Assembly (NCBI GenBank): GCA_000181795.3
Contig: CM012953.1
Span: 10,311,831 to 10,375,830, forward strand
Reading direction: 5' to 3'
Source of the DNA: Trichinella spiralis
Taxonomy: Eukaryota; Nematoda; Enoplea; Trichinellida; Trichinellidae
Length of the DNA: 64,000 nt
In this document: piece by piece, positions 1 to 15,718 of the stretch
Layout of the letters: each line of letters opens with the position of its first letter
Position numbering within the stretch: the first letter of the stretch is position 1
Position numbers and translations under genes: made by a program
The notes under the pieces: generated by a model
Told to the model about the DNA's origin: nothing
Databases searched by the model: none
Seen by the model: only the letters and a program-made list of their open reading frames with translations

Positions 1-1798
1 AAGCTAAATAAAATGCTTTACTAATTTCAATTAACTGTCAAAAAAGACGTATTGCGCTTATGAAATAATAGATTATTCAAAAATTATATACTCGCTAATT
101 ATGGTTCATGAAAATACTAATTAATTATTTGAATCAGAATATTATTTTCGATGCAAAAGAAACACTAGATACAAAAAAGCAACCATGATGCACACCAAAA
201 CGACAAGACACAAACACGTTTCACGACAAGTACGCTACAAAAGAAAAACACACATGCTTGAATAGAACTTTGAATAGTATACTAACCCGCTGAAGCGAAT
301 TCCGCAGGATCAACCAAGCCGCCTTAATATAAAGCATATGTGTATGATGATGATAATATATATTAGCAAACAATGTACCAAGCCATTTCTCAAATTTAGG
401 CTTGCCAAATAAATAATTTTCACGGCGAGTAGAAATTATGTAATAAATAATAATAATAATAATTTTTTCAAAATTCAATTAACCTGTCAAATCCACACCG
501 AGAGCATCGTCGGATCCAGAATCGGCAGCGTTGTGGGTCGAAGCCGGTGGGCTTTCGGTTTCTTCAGTTCTAACAAACAAGTAGTGGTGAGAGAAAAAAA
601 AATTTTTTTTCCATATCAATCAATTTTCAGACAAATTATACTTTTTTGTAGGTGTTTCGCAAAAATCTTCAGCTTCAAATTCCGCATCTGCTGGAACTGT
701 ACGTTCGAAACTCCATCCTGACAATACAAAAAATTCCACCACAAACAAGTTGAATCAGTGAAATCAACAAACGATACCATCGACAGCCGAAGATCGACGC
801 TCTGAATGTCTCGGATAATTGCTCAAATCTCTTCCTTCCACGTTGTCGTCGTGAAATTGCCCAACTAAATGCGAATGTACTTGTGGAACAGTAAAACTAC
901 AACAACAAATTCGCACCACTATAATTTATTATTTTCATTTTTTGAAAAATTATACTTTTTTCCCGTTCCACTGGAAAACACTCCACTGCTTGTCATGCTA
1001 ACGTCGAATTTATCACTGCCCATGAGAAACTTTGTCCTTTCCATGTAGTCCATATGGGTGCGAAATAATTCCGTATACCGATCGTGAAGTTTGTTGTACT
1101 CTTGTTTGGATTCCACTTCGCGATCTTCCAATCTGGCTACTGAACAATTTTTGTGGTTTGCTTTTTTTTAATGAATTTTTGAAACGAAAAAGAATAAAAC
1201 CTTGATCGGTGCAATTTTTTGCTTTGAGCTCCAACATTCGCACGATCGATTCCAGCGATTCCAATTTTTCCTTCATGCCACTTCTCTCCTCTTCGAATAC
1301 ATCTTCAACTTCAAGACATCGCTGAAATAAATACAAAAACGTACGCTTTCGTGGATATATCAAATATGCATACATCTTTTCATACTTGTTCTGTTGATCT
1401 TCGCAACTGCTTTTCCCGTTCGTACTGCGTGACCAGCTGCTCGTTGTCTTCTTTCAGAAGTTCCAACTCCACTTCGTGCTCTTCTTTTTCCAACTGTGCC
1501 AAATCCAAAGCTTCCAACATGCTAACCACCAACGGCATCAAATCCTGACCAAATCAATTGAACAAGTCAACAATAGAAGAAGCAAATTAATCACTAGTCA
1601 TTTGTTCACTTTCACAGACTCTTCACCGAACTGTTGTATCATGCGTTCAAATTCTTTGTAAATTGAGCTGGCCATATTCTGCACCTTTTCCGACATCACG
1701 CGAGATTCTTCCGTGCTAGAGCTGGACTCCGTGCCGAATATCATCTCACCGCTGTCGCTTTTGATCAAATTCGTCATTGTGAAAACAATATCTAACAT
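1..1798 (-). CDS. unc-16: JIP3/UNC-16-type JNK-interacting scaffold (5' part, runs off left edge)
   Basis: Scaffold that links kinesin-1 and dynein to cargo and to JNK kinases in neurons. Seen: coding segments, reading leftward, at 1610-1798, 1386-1544, 1201-1321 and 956-1139, then less certain pieces near 840-750 and 715-660, and two more at 484-569 and 287-322. The first exons hold the RH1 region ([19 protein letters not shown]) and a long coiled coil ([26 protein letters not shown]) that matches vertebrate JIP3/JIP4 in order and phase. The exon at 287-322 encodes VDPAEFASA, a conserved stretch of the family. I chose the start at 1798 ([10 protein letters not shown]); 1777 is an in-frame alternative. 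An acceptor-like TTTAG lies just upstream of the ATG. The C-terminal WD40-like half is outside the window. Confidence 0.9.
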
Positions 1799-2639
1799 GA
1801 TTTGAAAAGCAACGCTAAATTTGCAAAACCCAATTCGAGCAAACAACAATCACCTACCGTACAACTGCTGCGAATATGCGTAATTGTTCAATTATTGCTC
1901 GTGGCGACGGCCATCAAAAAAAATAACCACAGTTCAACTTTTACGAAAGGTATGTCTGCAAAGTTGTGTTGCTTGATCACGTGACACTGCTTCAACTCAC
2001 GAAAAACAAATCAAATCAATTTGCCAATCATCAGTTAACAACACTCCTCATCCAAGAGGGCTCACTTATTACCAGCTGAAAATAATCTGTAAATTTTTGA
2101 TAATAAAGTACAAATTTGTATTGTTGGCTTACTGTAATTTGTACGTTGCAAAACATGTTTACATACGAAGTAGATAAATTTAGATTGAAAAATTGTTTAA
2201 CTGTTAATTTATAGAATTATTTTGAAAAAAAGCTGTCAAAATCATCTAAAATTTTGTCTTATTTCGTTAATAAAACATTTTTTAACACTGTATACGGGTG
2301 ATAGCGATCATCGATCGATGCACAAAAGCAAATAAATGGTGCTTTAAAAGTATTTCAATTATAAAAAAATAACGTAAACTAATTTTCAAGTCACTTTTAT
2401 TTATGTTTTCAGGAAGCACTGCTCAACAAAACACGTCACAGATATTTCAGTTGCTTGCGCTGGTTGTTGCATCGTTGAAATGCGGTTGATAATTATTCAC
2501 TACTAGAGAGCATGTCGCGTATTGAAAATTTGAAGCGAAGTGAATTTTTCTTGATCGGAATATAATAAATACCCAATGTGTTGAAGAAGTGTTTTTTCAA
2601 TCAACACAAAGTTGTAGTTCTATTTTTCAACGTTTCCAA
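1799..2639. other. Intergenic gap, JIP3 to TFB1M
   Basis: Between the JIP3 start and the TFB1M stop, both on the minus strand. AT-rich, with only short shadow ORFs. It should hold the TFB1M 3' UTR and the JIP3 promoter or outron. I see no RNA gene or repeat in it. Confidence 0.5.
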
Positions 2640-3988
<1,349 letters not shown>

Positions 3989-4447
3989 ACTGTATCAAAA
4001 ATAATTTAAAAAATAGCAAAAGAATGAACAAAAATTATCATAATGTGCATCTCGATTGACGGAACAACAAGTGGAACAGGTGCAAAATTGAAAACGACAA
4101 GTGTGAAAATTGCTTTTTATTACTAACAATAAATAAGGGAAAGCAAACGTCAAAAAATATTGCACGCATTTTACAAAAATGAGCAAAATGCAACGCAGTG
4201 CTACTGTTCACTACAAAAATCTATAATATTGCAGCACTAAGAGATGATGGATGATAAAATTATTCAATCACATCATGATTGGTCAGCACAGATTGAACAT
4301 AAAAAAGAAGAGTATTTTAATTTTGAATGAACTGAATAATAATAAGGTGATTTAAGTAGATTCTTACAGCACGCCAATAAATGTTATTCAGAAGTGAACT
4401 AACTAATTGTGAACTGATTGCTCTAACTGGCCATCCAAATGAACAAA
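3989..4447. other. Intergenic gap, TFB1M to extended synaptotagmin
   Basis: 459 bp of AT-rich sequence between two minus-strand genes. It holds the acceptor-like tract before the TFB1M ATG and presumably the 3' UTR of the upstream gene. No ORF with family resemblance was seen. Confidence 0.5.
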
Positions 4448-7089
4448 TCATCCAACAGATTGAAATGCCTGAAAATGAAAAATAAAATTAAAAGAAAAAA
4501 GAAAACTGCATAATTTACCCTCAATTTCAAAGTCATCGTAATCGGTGAGAGATGCGGTCCGAGAGCCAGATGCCATGTTTGTTGCTTCAATTCCATGTTG
4601 TTCTCCTCTTTCAGTAGTCGAACAGGAATCGCAACTTCACCCAAAGATCGACCGCTAGTTTTGTCCTTTGCCTAATACAGGAAATTAATAGAATATACAC
4701 AAATTCGAATTATGAAAAAACATAAATATAAACCATTCATTCATTCATACTTCCAATTTCAAGATATCGTGATGAACATTCTTCACCAGAAAAACAAATC
4801 TTTGCTGGTAAACAGGATTGTTTGTCTTCATTTTCACGCTAGTTTTGCGCTGTTCATTTCCAAAAGTCAGAAGAATAAATGGCGACGGCTCAAAAGATTT
4901 TCTCACACTCTACAACAAACAACGTAAACATAAAATTTGGATGAACAAAACAATTCACCGGAAGATTTTTTATGCAATCAACGTAGATCATCAGCAAAGC
5001 GTGATTGCGTGGACCACTGCTGGGCACTGAATGAGGCAAATTTTGCACATCATCCAACAATGATGCATCCGAAGACAGATTCATCCAATGCACACTCAAG
5101 TTCACATTGCCGTGCTTGACAGCATTCAAAGCATACCACTGAAAATAAAATACTGCTCAGCATTTATGAAACGATTTATATAACCATTCACTGTTCGTTC
5201 AACTTACATCCGATATGTAGCCTTTGCTTCGTACAGAATCCATATCCAAATCAAGGTTACCCAAAAATTCATCCCGAGAACCGGGATCTTCATCGTAAAG
5301 TTCAACACCCAAGTACTGTCCATCGGCATGGTCGACAATGGCATCAAATTCTTCATTCCAAACAGGATTCAAATTATTTTCTATCGTTTTAGTCTGATAA
5401 ATCTGTCCTCCAACTAAACAACAATCAATAATAAGCAAAATATTGCCATATTAAAATTATTTGAATTAACGTTTTACAATTTAACAGTTGGTAATGAATT
5501 AATCAATATTTTGTATGTTTCTTTTGTAATATTTGAAGAAATTAACCAAAATAAAAATAATATCTACCTGTTATTCGAACATACGGATCCGACTTTCCTT
5601 TGAGAAATGAATCTTTGTTCTCCAAATTCGTCGCTGCAATAACACCAACGCGAACAATTCCCTAAATTAAATATTACCACACTAATATCTGAACATCTTA
5701 ATATTTTACAAAAAAAACTTGTTTCTATTCAAAGATATGAAAAAATTTCTTTTTTGAATATCATCTTTAAAATGAAATTAAAAAAATAAATTAAAAAATT
5801 TCACAGGTAAACAACATCTTTTCTTTTCTATAATTTAAAATTCCTGCATTGCATTTTCGAAACATGCGTAAAATTAATTAATTTACACATCAAATATCAA
5901 ATAAAACTACAATTTGAAAAAAAAACAACCAAAACCTGTGGTTCAGACATGGTCAAATCGCACATTTTCGTTTCTGGAACCACCGGTATAACAATCTCGT
6001 TGGGCAAAACGCATATATTGGCCAACTGAGAGCTAATAACCGATCGCATCGCTTTCCTTTAAAAATATCAAATGCAGACTTCGAAATTTATGTCCCAAAC
6101 TTCGCACAACTCACATCAAACCTGGCATTTCGACCAGCTCGCCTGCACCAGTGAGATCAAATTCAAATGCCTGAAAAGGTGGAGATTTTCAAAATTACTA
6201 AGAAAAAAAGTTTAACAAATAATTATTGTATTTATGTAAATTTTATTTTGGAAATAATTACCGGCTCATTGAGAAAAAAGATGACAAAGCCTCCAAACCA
6301 CGGTGGCTTAGAAATCAGCGGTCTGAGAATGCAGCGCAGCTTTCCTTGGAACTGCAAAGCAAACGGTAATAACGACGAAGACAGAGAAGAATTTTCACCT
6401 GCAATTGTTCCACACCAGCCCTGAAACAGCCCACTTTGACAGACAGAGAACAATCGCCAGCATATCTGAAGTCAGCTTTCAAAGCAAATTAACTTTTTTC
6501 AAATACGTGAAAATTTGCACATCACTCACGCGACATCCATGTCCATGACAATACGATCTCGACCAACGTTCTCCGCGTAGACTTTTATACCGCCAACACG
6601 GACCGGCTACATGGAAATGGTAAAATAAATTCACGATAAATGAACAACATGTAGATATTTGCATACAATATCTCCAATGTCGATAGATTCGAAACAAAAG
6701 CTGCGAAACACGGACGGTAGGTTATCTTTGATCTGCGGTTCGATGTTCTCTTTGAGAAAATCTTTGGCAAAATTGGCTATACCAGGCCAAGTCTGAGCAA
6801 TGACACGGTTGATCCATTCGACACGTTCCACGTCCGGAAATTGCACCCAAGTTGGCAAATCTTTCAGTTGAGTGACAATCACCTCCTTCTCTTGCAGGGC
6901 GGTCACTTGGTGCGCCCGTATGCGTCTGCTGCGTTGCCGCAGCAAGTGGTTCCTCAACAACACCAGCCCAAGCAAAGCAAGCATCCAAAATATTGAACAA
7001 TCCGACCGGCCAATTGTCCAACATACCAACACCAACAACGCCGAACCTACGCTGCTGCTGTAACTGCCGTCGGATGTTTCGCCGCGCAT
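4448..7089 (-). CDS. esyt-2: Extended synaptotagmin (SMP domain plus C2 domains)
   Basis: ER-anchored tether that carries lipids between ER and plasma membrane. Seen in order: a hydrophobic hairpin near the N terminus (FWMLALLGLVLLRN); an SMP domain (VERVEWINRVIAQTWPGIANF, through DRIVMDMDV and PPWFGGFVIFF to VLPNEIVIPV); a C2A domain (GKSDPYVRI, NPVWNEEFD, LYDEDPGSRDEFLG); and a C2B domain (ENNMELKQQTWHLAL near the end). C2A keeps acidic calcium-loop residues. About a dozen exons; the first is 6667-7089 and the last, 4448-4468, adds only a few residues. I chose the ATG at 7089 (MRGETSDGSY) because an acceptor-like TTTTCATTGCAAG lies about 50 nt upstream. An in-frame ATG at 7158 would add 23 residues. 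Only two C2 domains are seen, whereas human E-Syt1 has five and E-Syt2/3 three. Confidence 0.9.
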
Positions 7090-7307
7090 TTCAGTTTTGT
7101 CGCCGTATACAAAAGGAAACCAACGAGACGAAGCCCTTGCAATGAAAATACATTTCACATGCTTACCATATTTTGGAATTGCGAATGAAAAAATAATTTT
7201 TCAAAGCAAAGCAAAAGGAAAAATAAAGACTTGCAATGACAAATACTGATCGAATATCATCAATCAAATGGCAACAACTGATTTTTTATTGATTTATCAT
7301 TTAATTT

Positions 7308-9557
7308 TTAACAATCAAACCGATCCGGTGCGGACGGTCGTGGAATTGGTTCCACTCCGCTTGAAGATGGCTTTTCTGAAAAGTAAAAAATAAAAAAATT
7401 AAAATGAAAATTCAAACAAATAGAACCATATTCTTCGTCTTCTGCTGAATCGTCATCCTGCAATCCTCCGAAACAAAATTGATCACCGAAAAAATTCTCT
7501 CGCAGCGACGCAATATCTTGAACAAAAAAAAATAAATACAAAATTTCATATAATTTCATAAAATAAAATAATTATAAAATCAGATCACAGCAATGGAAAT
7601 AAATTTCCACATGTCCAAACTTCAAACAAAAAAAAACTCACGGCTCTGAGGAGGATCTGACGCAATGTCCAACTTCAAGCGATTCAATCGTTCTGCTTGT
7701 TTTTCGATTTTCTTCTTATCCTGAGAAAACAATACAAAAAAGAAATACTGATTATCCCCCCATTATTGAATAAGATAATATATAATATAAGATTTTTTCC
7801 CAACGCTCACCAGTTGAAGTTTCCGTTGCTCCAACTCTGGTTTGTAGTCACTAAATGAAATATATTTCAAAGAGAAAAAAAACATCATTCACACAAATTC
7901 CCCATCATCATACGTTTCGTATTCGAGTCTTGCTTGGTCGATTAATTCGAAAAATCTTTTCATGCCTTCGCCAGAAATAGCACTAACGCCTGTGCACTAA
8001 AATTTGATGGAAAATTATCAAATTTTTGAATAATTGCAATTATTTTGATGCCGATTCACTTTCAGTGTTTTGTAAAATTCTTCCAGTCCAAGAGCGAGGC
8101 GACGAGTCAAATCGCCAGCAAACGACGTTTCACTGTCCAGCGCCTCCAAAAAGCACTCAAAATCGTTAATCCAATCCAATGCAAAGTTGGCACTGATGAT
8201 ATCAGTCTGTAGAATAAATTTTTTTTTAAAATATATATGATTAATAAACAACGACAACAACAACAAAGAAATTATTCACCTTATTCATTGCCACGACCAT
8301 CGGCAGTTGAGTTTTGTACATGATGCTGCAAGCGTAGAGCATGTTCGAAGTGAACGTAATCGGACTTGAACTGCGTGCCACATCCATAACGTAAACAATA
8401 ACCGTGGGAAACGAAGAAGCCTTGCAAAATAAGACAAGCATCAAACTGCTGATTGAAAAAGATTACAATTGTAAAACTCATTTTTTTAAAAACCTACAAT
8501 TGATTTCACTTTATTATTATAATGATAATTGTAACCGTTAAAAAAAACAAAATCAGAGTCGAGGAGAAAATAAAAGTAATCTAGATATCAATATTTGACA
8601 AAAATATATTTAATATGTCATTCAAGAGTCAATTACCAACGTTTGGGAAATAATCGCGCCAGATGCAGACCATGTGAAAACTTCGATTTGGCCAGGAGTA
8701 TCAAAAACAGCATATCTAGAATATGGATCAGTTTATTACAGAAAGATCACCAAAAATCTGAAAGCTCACTTGTAATTGATGCTGCTGTTTTCCAAAAAAT
8801 CAATCACCTGAACAGAGTAAAAATGATAAACGCAGTCAAGTTCAACGAATAAAAAAAAGATGACTTACCTTGCCAAAAGTAGTTGCGAAAATATTCATCG
8901 CCGTCATGATTCCTCCATTGGGACCAAGTTCATACCTGGAGCAAAGAAATTCACACAGCTGAATCAATTATTCATTCAAATTTGCATTAATGACGTACTT
9001 TTGCATGATTTCTTTGTAATTGACTGATTCTCGGATATCTAAATGCAATTTCAAACAAAACAAATATATATATATATATGTATAATATTGCACAAATGCA
9101 GAAAGAAATTTTCAAAATTAACATTAAACAAAACTTATTCAATGCAACCAACCATTTCCCATTATATAAGAAATAAATTATAAAAAAGAAAATGCAAAAA
9201 TAAAAAAAACAGCAGTTCACATTAAGTTAAAATTATAATAATTACTAACCAACAGCAGTTGGATAAGAAACATAATGAACAGCTGGATCGAGATTAACAG
9301 GATACAGGCTAGTTTTTGTAGCACTCAAGTAAGCGCAAATTCTCTGAAAGAAAACAAAATTCAAAGCACTGATTGGTTGAAAAATAAAAACCAAAATACA
9401 ATCGAACCTGTACAAGTGTAGATTTTCCTGAACCGGCCATGCCAAGCACGATCATGCAAGTTGGCTTCAAATGGTCCGGCAGAGGAGCAGAAACTGTATT
9501 TTCATTGTTAGCAGCTTTTTCAGTCGATTCCGTTTCTCCTGCAGTTTCAGTATCCAT
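7308..9557 (-). CDS. GPN1: GPN-loop GTPase 1 (XAB1), RNA polymerase II assembly and import
   Basis: Cytoplasmic GTPase that works with GPN3 to assemble and import RNA polymerase II. Seen: Walker [10 protein letters not shown] at about residues 39-47, the family-defining GPN loop in [13 protein letters not shown], switch [27 protein letters not shown], and the [19 protein letters not shown] helix before the MNKTD guanine-specificity motif. A lysine- and leucine-rich coiled coil ([13 protein letters not shown]) and an acidic tail follow, as in GPN1 rather than GPN2 or GPN3. About 12 exons; the first is 9408-9557 and encodes exactly 50 residues. The start at 9557 lies four bases after a TTACTACTCAG acceptor-like site. 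The stop is only about 220 bp from the next minus-strand gene. Confidence 0.94.
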
Positions 9558-9828
9558 CGTACTGAGTAGTAAAATAATTAAAAATAAATAAATAAACAAA
9601 TACAACATCAATAACAATAAGTATGTATCGTCAAATAAACGAATTTCTTATAGAAAACAAAATCTTGCATTACTATTTACTTCAACCCTGTTGTATTTTC
9701 CAAATTAAAAACAAAACAAAACAAAAAACAAAGAACAAAAATATAATAAATATTATTATTATTATTAATAAAAGCTTGCAAAACGCGTTTTCAAATCTAG
9801 TGCGCTTTGACATAATATTAAAATTAAA

Positions 9829-12800
9829 TTATTGATTCTGTCGAGATTCAGCAGAATTCAACCGAGCAGTGGTGCAACTACTGCTGCTAGCCGGCTGTTC
9901 TTGGCAATACTCGGTCACTTCAGCGGCATTAGCTATGGTCGTGTTGAATTTTTGAGAAAATAGCAATTTCGCAGGCTTTGGCGATTGTCCCAAGTCAATG
10001 CAGCGCATTTCTTCCACAACTCCGTCTATATCATCCTGCTTCTTCGGTTCCTCGTTACTTGAATTTGTCGGAGACAACTCTACTTTAGACCCTGATAATA
10101 AATTCAATATTGTTTTCTTCTTATTTTTTTGCATGCACGAATGCTATCAATCTGTGCTATCAAGCAGATTCAAATCAGTTTCATTTACCTGTAAATTTTG
10201 CCAAACGAGAGCGTCTCTTTGGTGAAAATGGTCGACTAGGGCCAGGCGCAACCGGCGACGCTGTCTGCAAAATAGATGAATAAATAATTTAAAAAAATAT
10301 ATATACTTATCTTTTTATATGTATGCAGGTATTATGTATTTAAAAATCAATAAACGCTGCTTGTGCAAGCAAAGCCCTACCTCGTTGCCAGGATTGCCGC
10401 TAGAGCCATGAACGACGACAAATCCTGGTAACATCTGATTAGCTTTGCCTACAAAATTCAGTAAACGTGTAGTGAGCCGGTAGCGGTAAAGGATGCGGTG
10501 CAATTGAGCATTTTGTAGCCCACGTAAAATTAAAGCCAGGTAAATGCAAGCCAACGCAAACCTCACACGACTCTACATACCGGTTGTCAAATTATGAAAT
10601 ACCCGCGATGGTAATGGTCCCGCAGGTTCTGGTACTTTGACGTGCAACAGGTCACAAATTGTGACCAATCGATACTTTCGACTCTGCGAGCAACCCTGAA
10701 AAGAAAATTTTCAAATCACACATTTTAAACGTGCAAAATAAACCTTTGTCAGCCTCTGCTTGGCGGCCATGCAGCGGATGTGATCGTCGAAAAGCAATTT
10801 TGCGGCAAATAATGGACTTTTCGTAGTATTCAGCCTGGATTTCGCACTGTGCACCATTAATAACAACGCTCGATTGTCTTTTTCCGTGCGAACTTCACAA
10901 CTCTTGAACAAAAAAGAAATCAACACGATCAACGAGAGATCATTTCGAATTTTGCGTACTAGATTCTATGCTAATTTTTTTACCTGAAGCTGTCCAACGA
11001 ATCGAACCACACCCCAACCAACTTTACTCGAATCAGGTTCAACAAAATACAGCTGAGCATTTCCAACTACCAAAAATTGATGACATCGATTGCTAAGAGA
11101 ATTTGAAAACAAAAATTATCTTAAAAAACACATCCACTACTACTATACTGAACAGCAGCACTCACTTGTCGTCGTGTATAACTGTACAAGCCAACAGATC
11201 ACTGTTCGCTTAAAATAAAAATACAATAATACATAACAGCGTGTTAAAAGGAAGAAGAACTTGCCAAGATTCATGCAATCGCCTTCTTTGACACTAAGCA
11301 CCGGCTGCATAGTTTTTTCAAGTTCCAAACTTTCAGCGCGTAAATTGGTCAATAATTTACTCAAAATAAACCAAGATCGAAGAAGCTTCAAAAGATAAAA
11401 AATATAGAAAATATTTCAAAAAAAAAGTTTCAAAATTTGCATTTCATTTTTCTCACCCGACGTACACGCTCGTATTCTGTACAAGTTGGTCGATTGGTGT
11501 AGTCAACGGTAGGAGGTATGAGTGAAGGTGAAATTAGAAACAACTCCTTTGAACAGCTTCTTGCCAAATTAAACGTGCTGTTCTGTTGTGTAAAAGAAAA
11601 AAACTCAATGGACTTTTTTTACAAAAAAATTTATTTTTCACCATGAACGCAGTCGCTTCATCTTCGAAAAGTTCGATAAACGTATCAAAAGCCTGAAAAA
11701 AAAAACAAGTTGAATTTTATAAAAAAAATCCATCTTCATCATGATCATTTGAAAATCAGAACAAAACGCTCTTACCTCTATGCAAGGAATTAATTTTTGC
11801 TCAATCAAATGTCGGCAGTGTTTCAGACGAGGAATCGTTTCCAAAATTACCCTGCTGTGCATTTTGCTTGAATGAAACAACTGCGTGATATAAGTGCAAC
11901 ACAACTCCAAGGTGGCAATTCGAACTGGACAATCTAAATTTTGTTCTTTATATAATTTTCTAAATTATGTAACATTATTTTGCAAAAAATACCTTCATCA
12001 TGTGAACGTAATATCAGCTGAAGTATCGGTGTTGCATAATTTCCAACATTACAGTTTCCACTCTAAAACAACATAATCATAATCAAATGCAATGATGAGA
12101 TGAAATTCAACCTTGGATTCACGATCGACCGGAGAAGAAATCTGAGTGCATTCCATTACTGCTGGTGAAATTCCTAAAAGTACACCAAATGCCAATCAAA
12201 ATTTCATTCACATTTTTAATTTACAAAGAAAAACAATACTTCACAAAAATAAATATTAATATTAAAATAAAGTTAAAAAGCACTCTGAAAACAAATCATA
12301 TGATTGAAGTTCATTACAAGTGAACCTTTTCAAAGCTCATATCATGCAAGGGCATGCAAAAAAATTTTAGAATTGTTATTTCGCTAAAAGCAGACTGATT
12401 GTATTTGAAAAAAAACCACATGAAAGCATAAAGCTAACCTTCGTTTTCACCAATGGCAAGCATAAGACAAAGCACAAAGTATGCAATTTGGTCATTTTCT
12501 GCATTTTCCAAGGACGAAAAAATAATTGATGCAAACGTCCTGTAAAAGCAACAAAACAACAACAAAATATACTTCATCAGTTCATATTTCAATGAAATTT
12601 TTATATCAAATTTTAATTTCAAACCTGTCGTCGTCTACAGACTGATCTGCGCAATTATCCACCACTGGTGCCAATTCAGCAGTTTCATCTGCAAAATTAA
12701 TTGAATCAAAAAAAAGAAATATTAATAAATTATATTCCCAAGCACAACCAGACAAATCACAGACACCATTTGTAGAAGCTGTTTCGGCTTTTGGAATTTG

Positions 12801-15718
12801 CTAAAACAAAAATAAAACCTTATAATAACAGTTAAAGTAGTGCATGTTCATCAGTTACTTTTCGTCGAAGAATTTTGGGGCCGTTGAGCAACAAAATACG
12901 AGCCATACGTTCTACAAGTGTGCTGTAGGAAATAATAACAAACAGCTGAAGATATATATATATTAAAATAATTATATCTTTTTGCAAAAAAAATCATGAA
13001 ATTTACTTGAGTAAGAAAAAATACAGTAACCAAAAGCGAAAACGGACGTTCATCGTTTATCTAGAAAAATTAATTTCTCATTTTGGATGAATAGAAACCA
13101 AAAGTAAAAAATCTTACATCAGGAATTGCATATATAGAATTTAAATATACTGGCAAAAAAAGTTTTGACATCAACTGATCAATCAAAACTTTATTCAAAT
13201 CTTCCACATCCAAACAAAGAATGTCGTTTAAATAATGGATGTGGTCTTGATGGTCGGCAATGAGATCTCTCATACGATCGACACCAGACCTTCAAGTTTA
13301 AATCACTCTGTTAAGTTACATTTTAAAAAATCATTTCCAATAAAGCATCACCAACTGGCATTTTCAACCAACCCGTTAATTTCGTTAGCCCGTTGTCTTA
13401 TGAACCAAACAAGGTTAGAAAAATAAGGAACAGCAGTATTGTCCCGTATAAAACGAATCACTTGAGGATCGTTTACTAAAACACAGACGTGTAAGTATTT
13501 GCGTATGCATATCTGTAATATCAAAGTATATAAACGTACCTTTAAAAACGTTAAGCGTTAAAGTCCGAACAGCAATTCGGACCATACTCTCTGCATGATT
13601 AAAAAATTTAATCGCTTCCGTGTACAGAGGGAAATCTAATGTATGCTGAAAATGACGAAAAATACATGCAACAACAAATCTCGATAATCATATTTATATG
13701 ATATCAATGTAATAATTTATTATACTGATTTAAAATTATTTGTTAACAATTTGTTAATAATTAAATTAACACTTAATTTCAAAAATTGAACTTTCAGTTT
13801 GTGAATTAAAATTTATAAACAGCATTAACAGAGAGCATAGAAAATTAATTACATTTTAAATAAATTCAAAACAAACATTTAAAACATACTTGAACCAAAA
13901 TTTGAATTTCAATTTTAACATGATAATTTACCATTTTCCTATCTAAACAAAACAAACCTTGAATATCAATTACAGTAAAACCTGATGATTCGTATCGCCG
14001 TTTGAAATTCACAAAAATATACTACATTAAAAATGTTCAACATTTTATCAATTATTTAAACGCTATGAAAATTTTGATTGTCAAAAAGAAAAACCACTGC
14101 AACCCCCAAAAAAACAGACTACACCTGCTAAACAATAAAAATCAGAACAGATTGAACAATACGATAAAATAAAAAGGCATTAAAAATAAGTATACTGTAC
14201 TTAATGTGAACTGAGCTCTGAAATACTGCACAAAAAAATCAATTACCAAGATAAAACTAAGTTAACACAAGCAGGAAAAGTATTAACTTTACGATATGTG
14301 CAAATGAATGCTAAGTCAACACATTCAAGAATCGAATCACAATATTCGAAAACATGCACAAACAACAATGTAACCTTATGAAGTATTAAAAGCCATTTTC
14401 AACTGATAATGATATGACTTGTTTCGCAAATTTTTAATTAAAATGCAAATAATGTGTTACCTCGTTAAAAAAGAAATGCACTGTGTTGACGTTCAATTTA
14501 AAGGACAGCGTTTTCAAAAAAGATATATAGTAGGCAAGAATCTGCAAAAATTAATTAATACAATAGCATAATGTTGTGTAAATCAATAACTCATACTTCT
14601 TCATCAGAAAAATCAAATCGGTACGTGATAATCGAATTCACATGGTTGTTTGACAACAAGTAATCTGAAAAGTAAAGATTTTCAAATACAAACAACTTCA
14701 AAGTGGTTCACAGCAAGTGATGCAATTTGCAAAGTTGCAATTTTCTCGAACATGTTGAGCAAATAATTATAGTTTAAACGCTTACATAACGAAGTTTCAT
14801 TACGAATATTTTCAAAAAGTATGTTTAACGTTTGAAGCAGCTGTATGCATACGAAGCGTCCACACTTTTGGCGCATAATGAAAAGAAAAAAAGAGAGCAT
14901 GTTTTTTTCCAAGAAAAAACTAAAATAATTTAATAAATGTCAGTGATTTATCCTGTTGCTGCTATCTATTTTAAATTTGTAGACTTACTCAAAAACTGAA
15001 GAATCATTCTGATCGCCCCAAATCAAAATTTCTGAAATCAGACGAAGCGCTTCCACAAGAAGTGCACGATTTTGTTCAGTAACGATTGCATTTTTAGTAA
15101 GCAAATCACAAAGATACCTAAAACACAAGATAAAATTACAGCTGTGCAGTACAAAACATTGAAACTTTTACAACAAAAAAATTCCAAAGTCGTTGCAATT
15201 TCATCTTCTGATTAACGAAAATTATTAATATACTATCATAACAAACAATTTTATAACCAGCTCCTCGTTCTATTTATGTACAAACAGGTTCTTCCATTGC
15301 AATAAATTGTAAATATGCCATTATAAAAAATAAAGTCACGCCATTTAAATTTGCATTAAAATGACTTAATTAAATAAAAATAATTCTGAAATGAATAACA
15401 CAGTAAAAATTCATAATATATGTAACTTAAAAATAATATACTTTATTCAGAATAAAAATATCTGTTGTAAAGTAGTAAATAAGCTTATGGGCTGTTACTT
15501 TTAATGTTCGAATTTGAAAACTTATTTGCAAATTGGAAATAGTATACTCAATATAGAAAACAAATATGTTACGCAAAATGTCTAAATTTATCTGCATAAT
15601 GTAAACTTTACATTTTAAATATAATAATCAATGATAACAATTACTTCAGATATTCCAATGAATGCTGATTCTTTGGCTTCCACAGTCCTCCAGTAGAAAA
15701 AAGTTTTCCTTTCGGCAT
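9829..15718 (-). CDS. CLEC16A: CLEC16A / GOP-1 endosome and mitophagy regulator
   Basis: Membrane-associated regulator of endosome maturation and mitophagy; GOP-1 in C. elegans acts in phagosome and dense-core vesicle maturation. Seen: the N-terminal FPL domain spread over several exons, with blocks nearly identical to the vertebrate protein ([98 protein letters not shown]). Further downstream are [16 protein letters not shown] and [12 protein letters not shown], also typical of the family, and a low-complexity C-terminal tail. The ATG at 15718 ([11 protein letters not shown]) starts the [15 protein letters not shown] block that aligns with the family N terminus. Around 16 or more exons; the largest intron is about 13648-14459. 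It is divergent from NRDE2 over 579 bp. Confidence 0.93.
13648..14459 (-). other. Long AT-rich intron of CLEC16A
   Basis: About 810 bp between the exon ending in LNVFK and the exon encoding [12 protein letters not shown]. Very AT-rich, with no ORF, tRNA or clear repeat visible. Confidence 0.6.
15130..15640 (-). other. First intron of CLEC16A
   Basis: About 510 bp between coding exon 1 (15645-15718) and exon 2 (about 14994-15119). AT-rich, no recognisable feature. Confidence 0.6.
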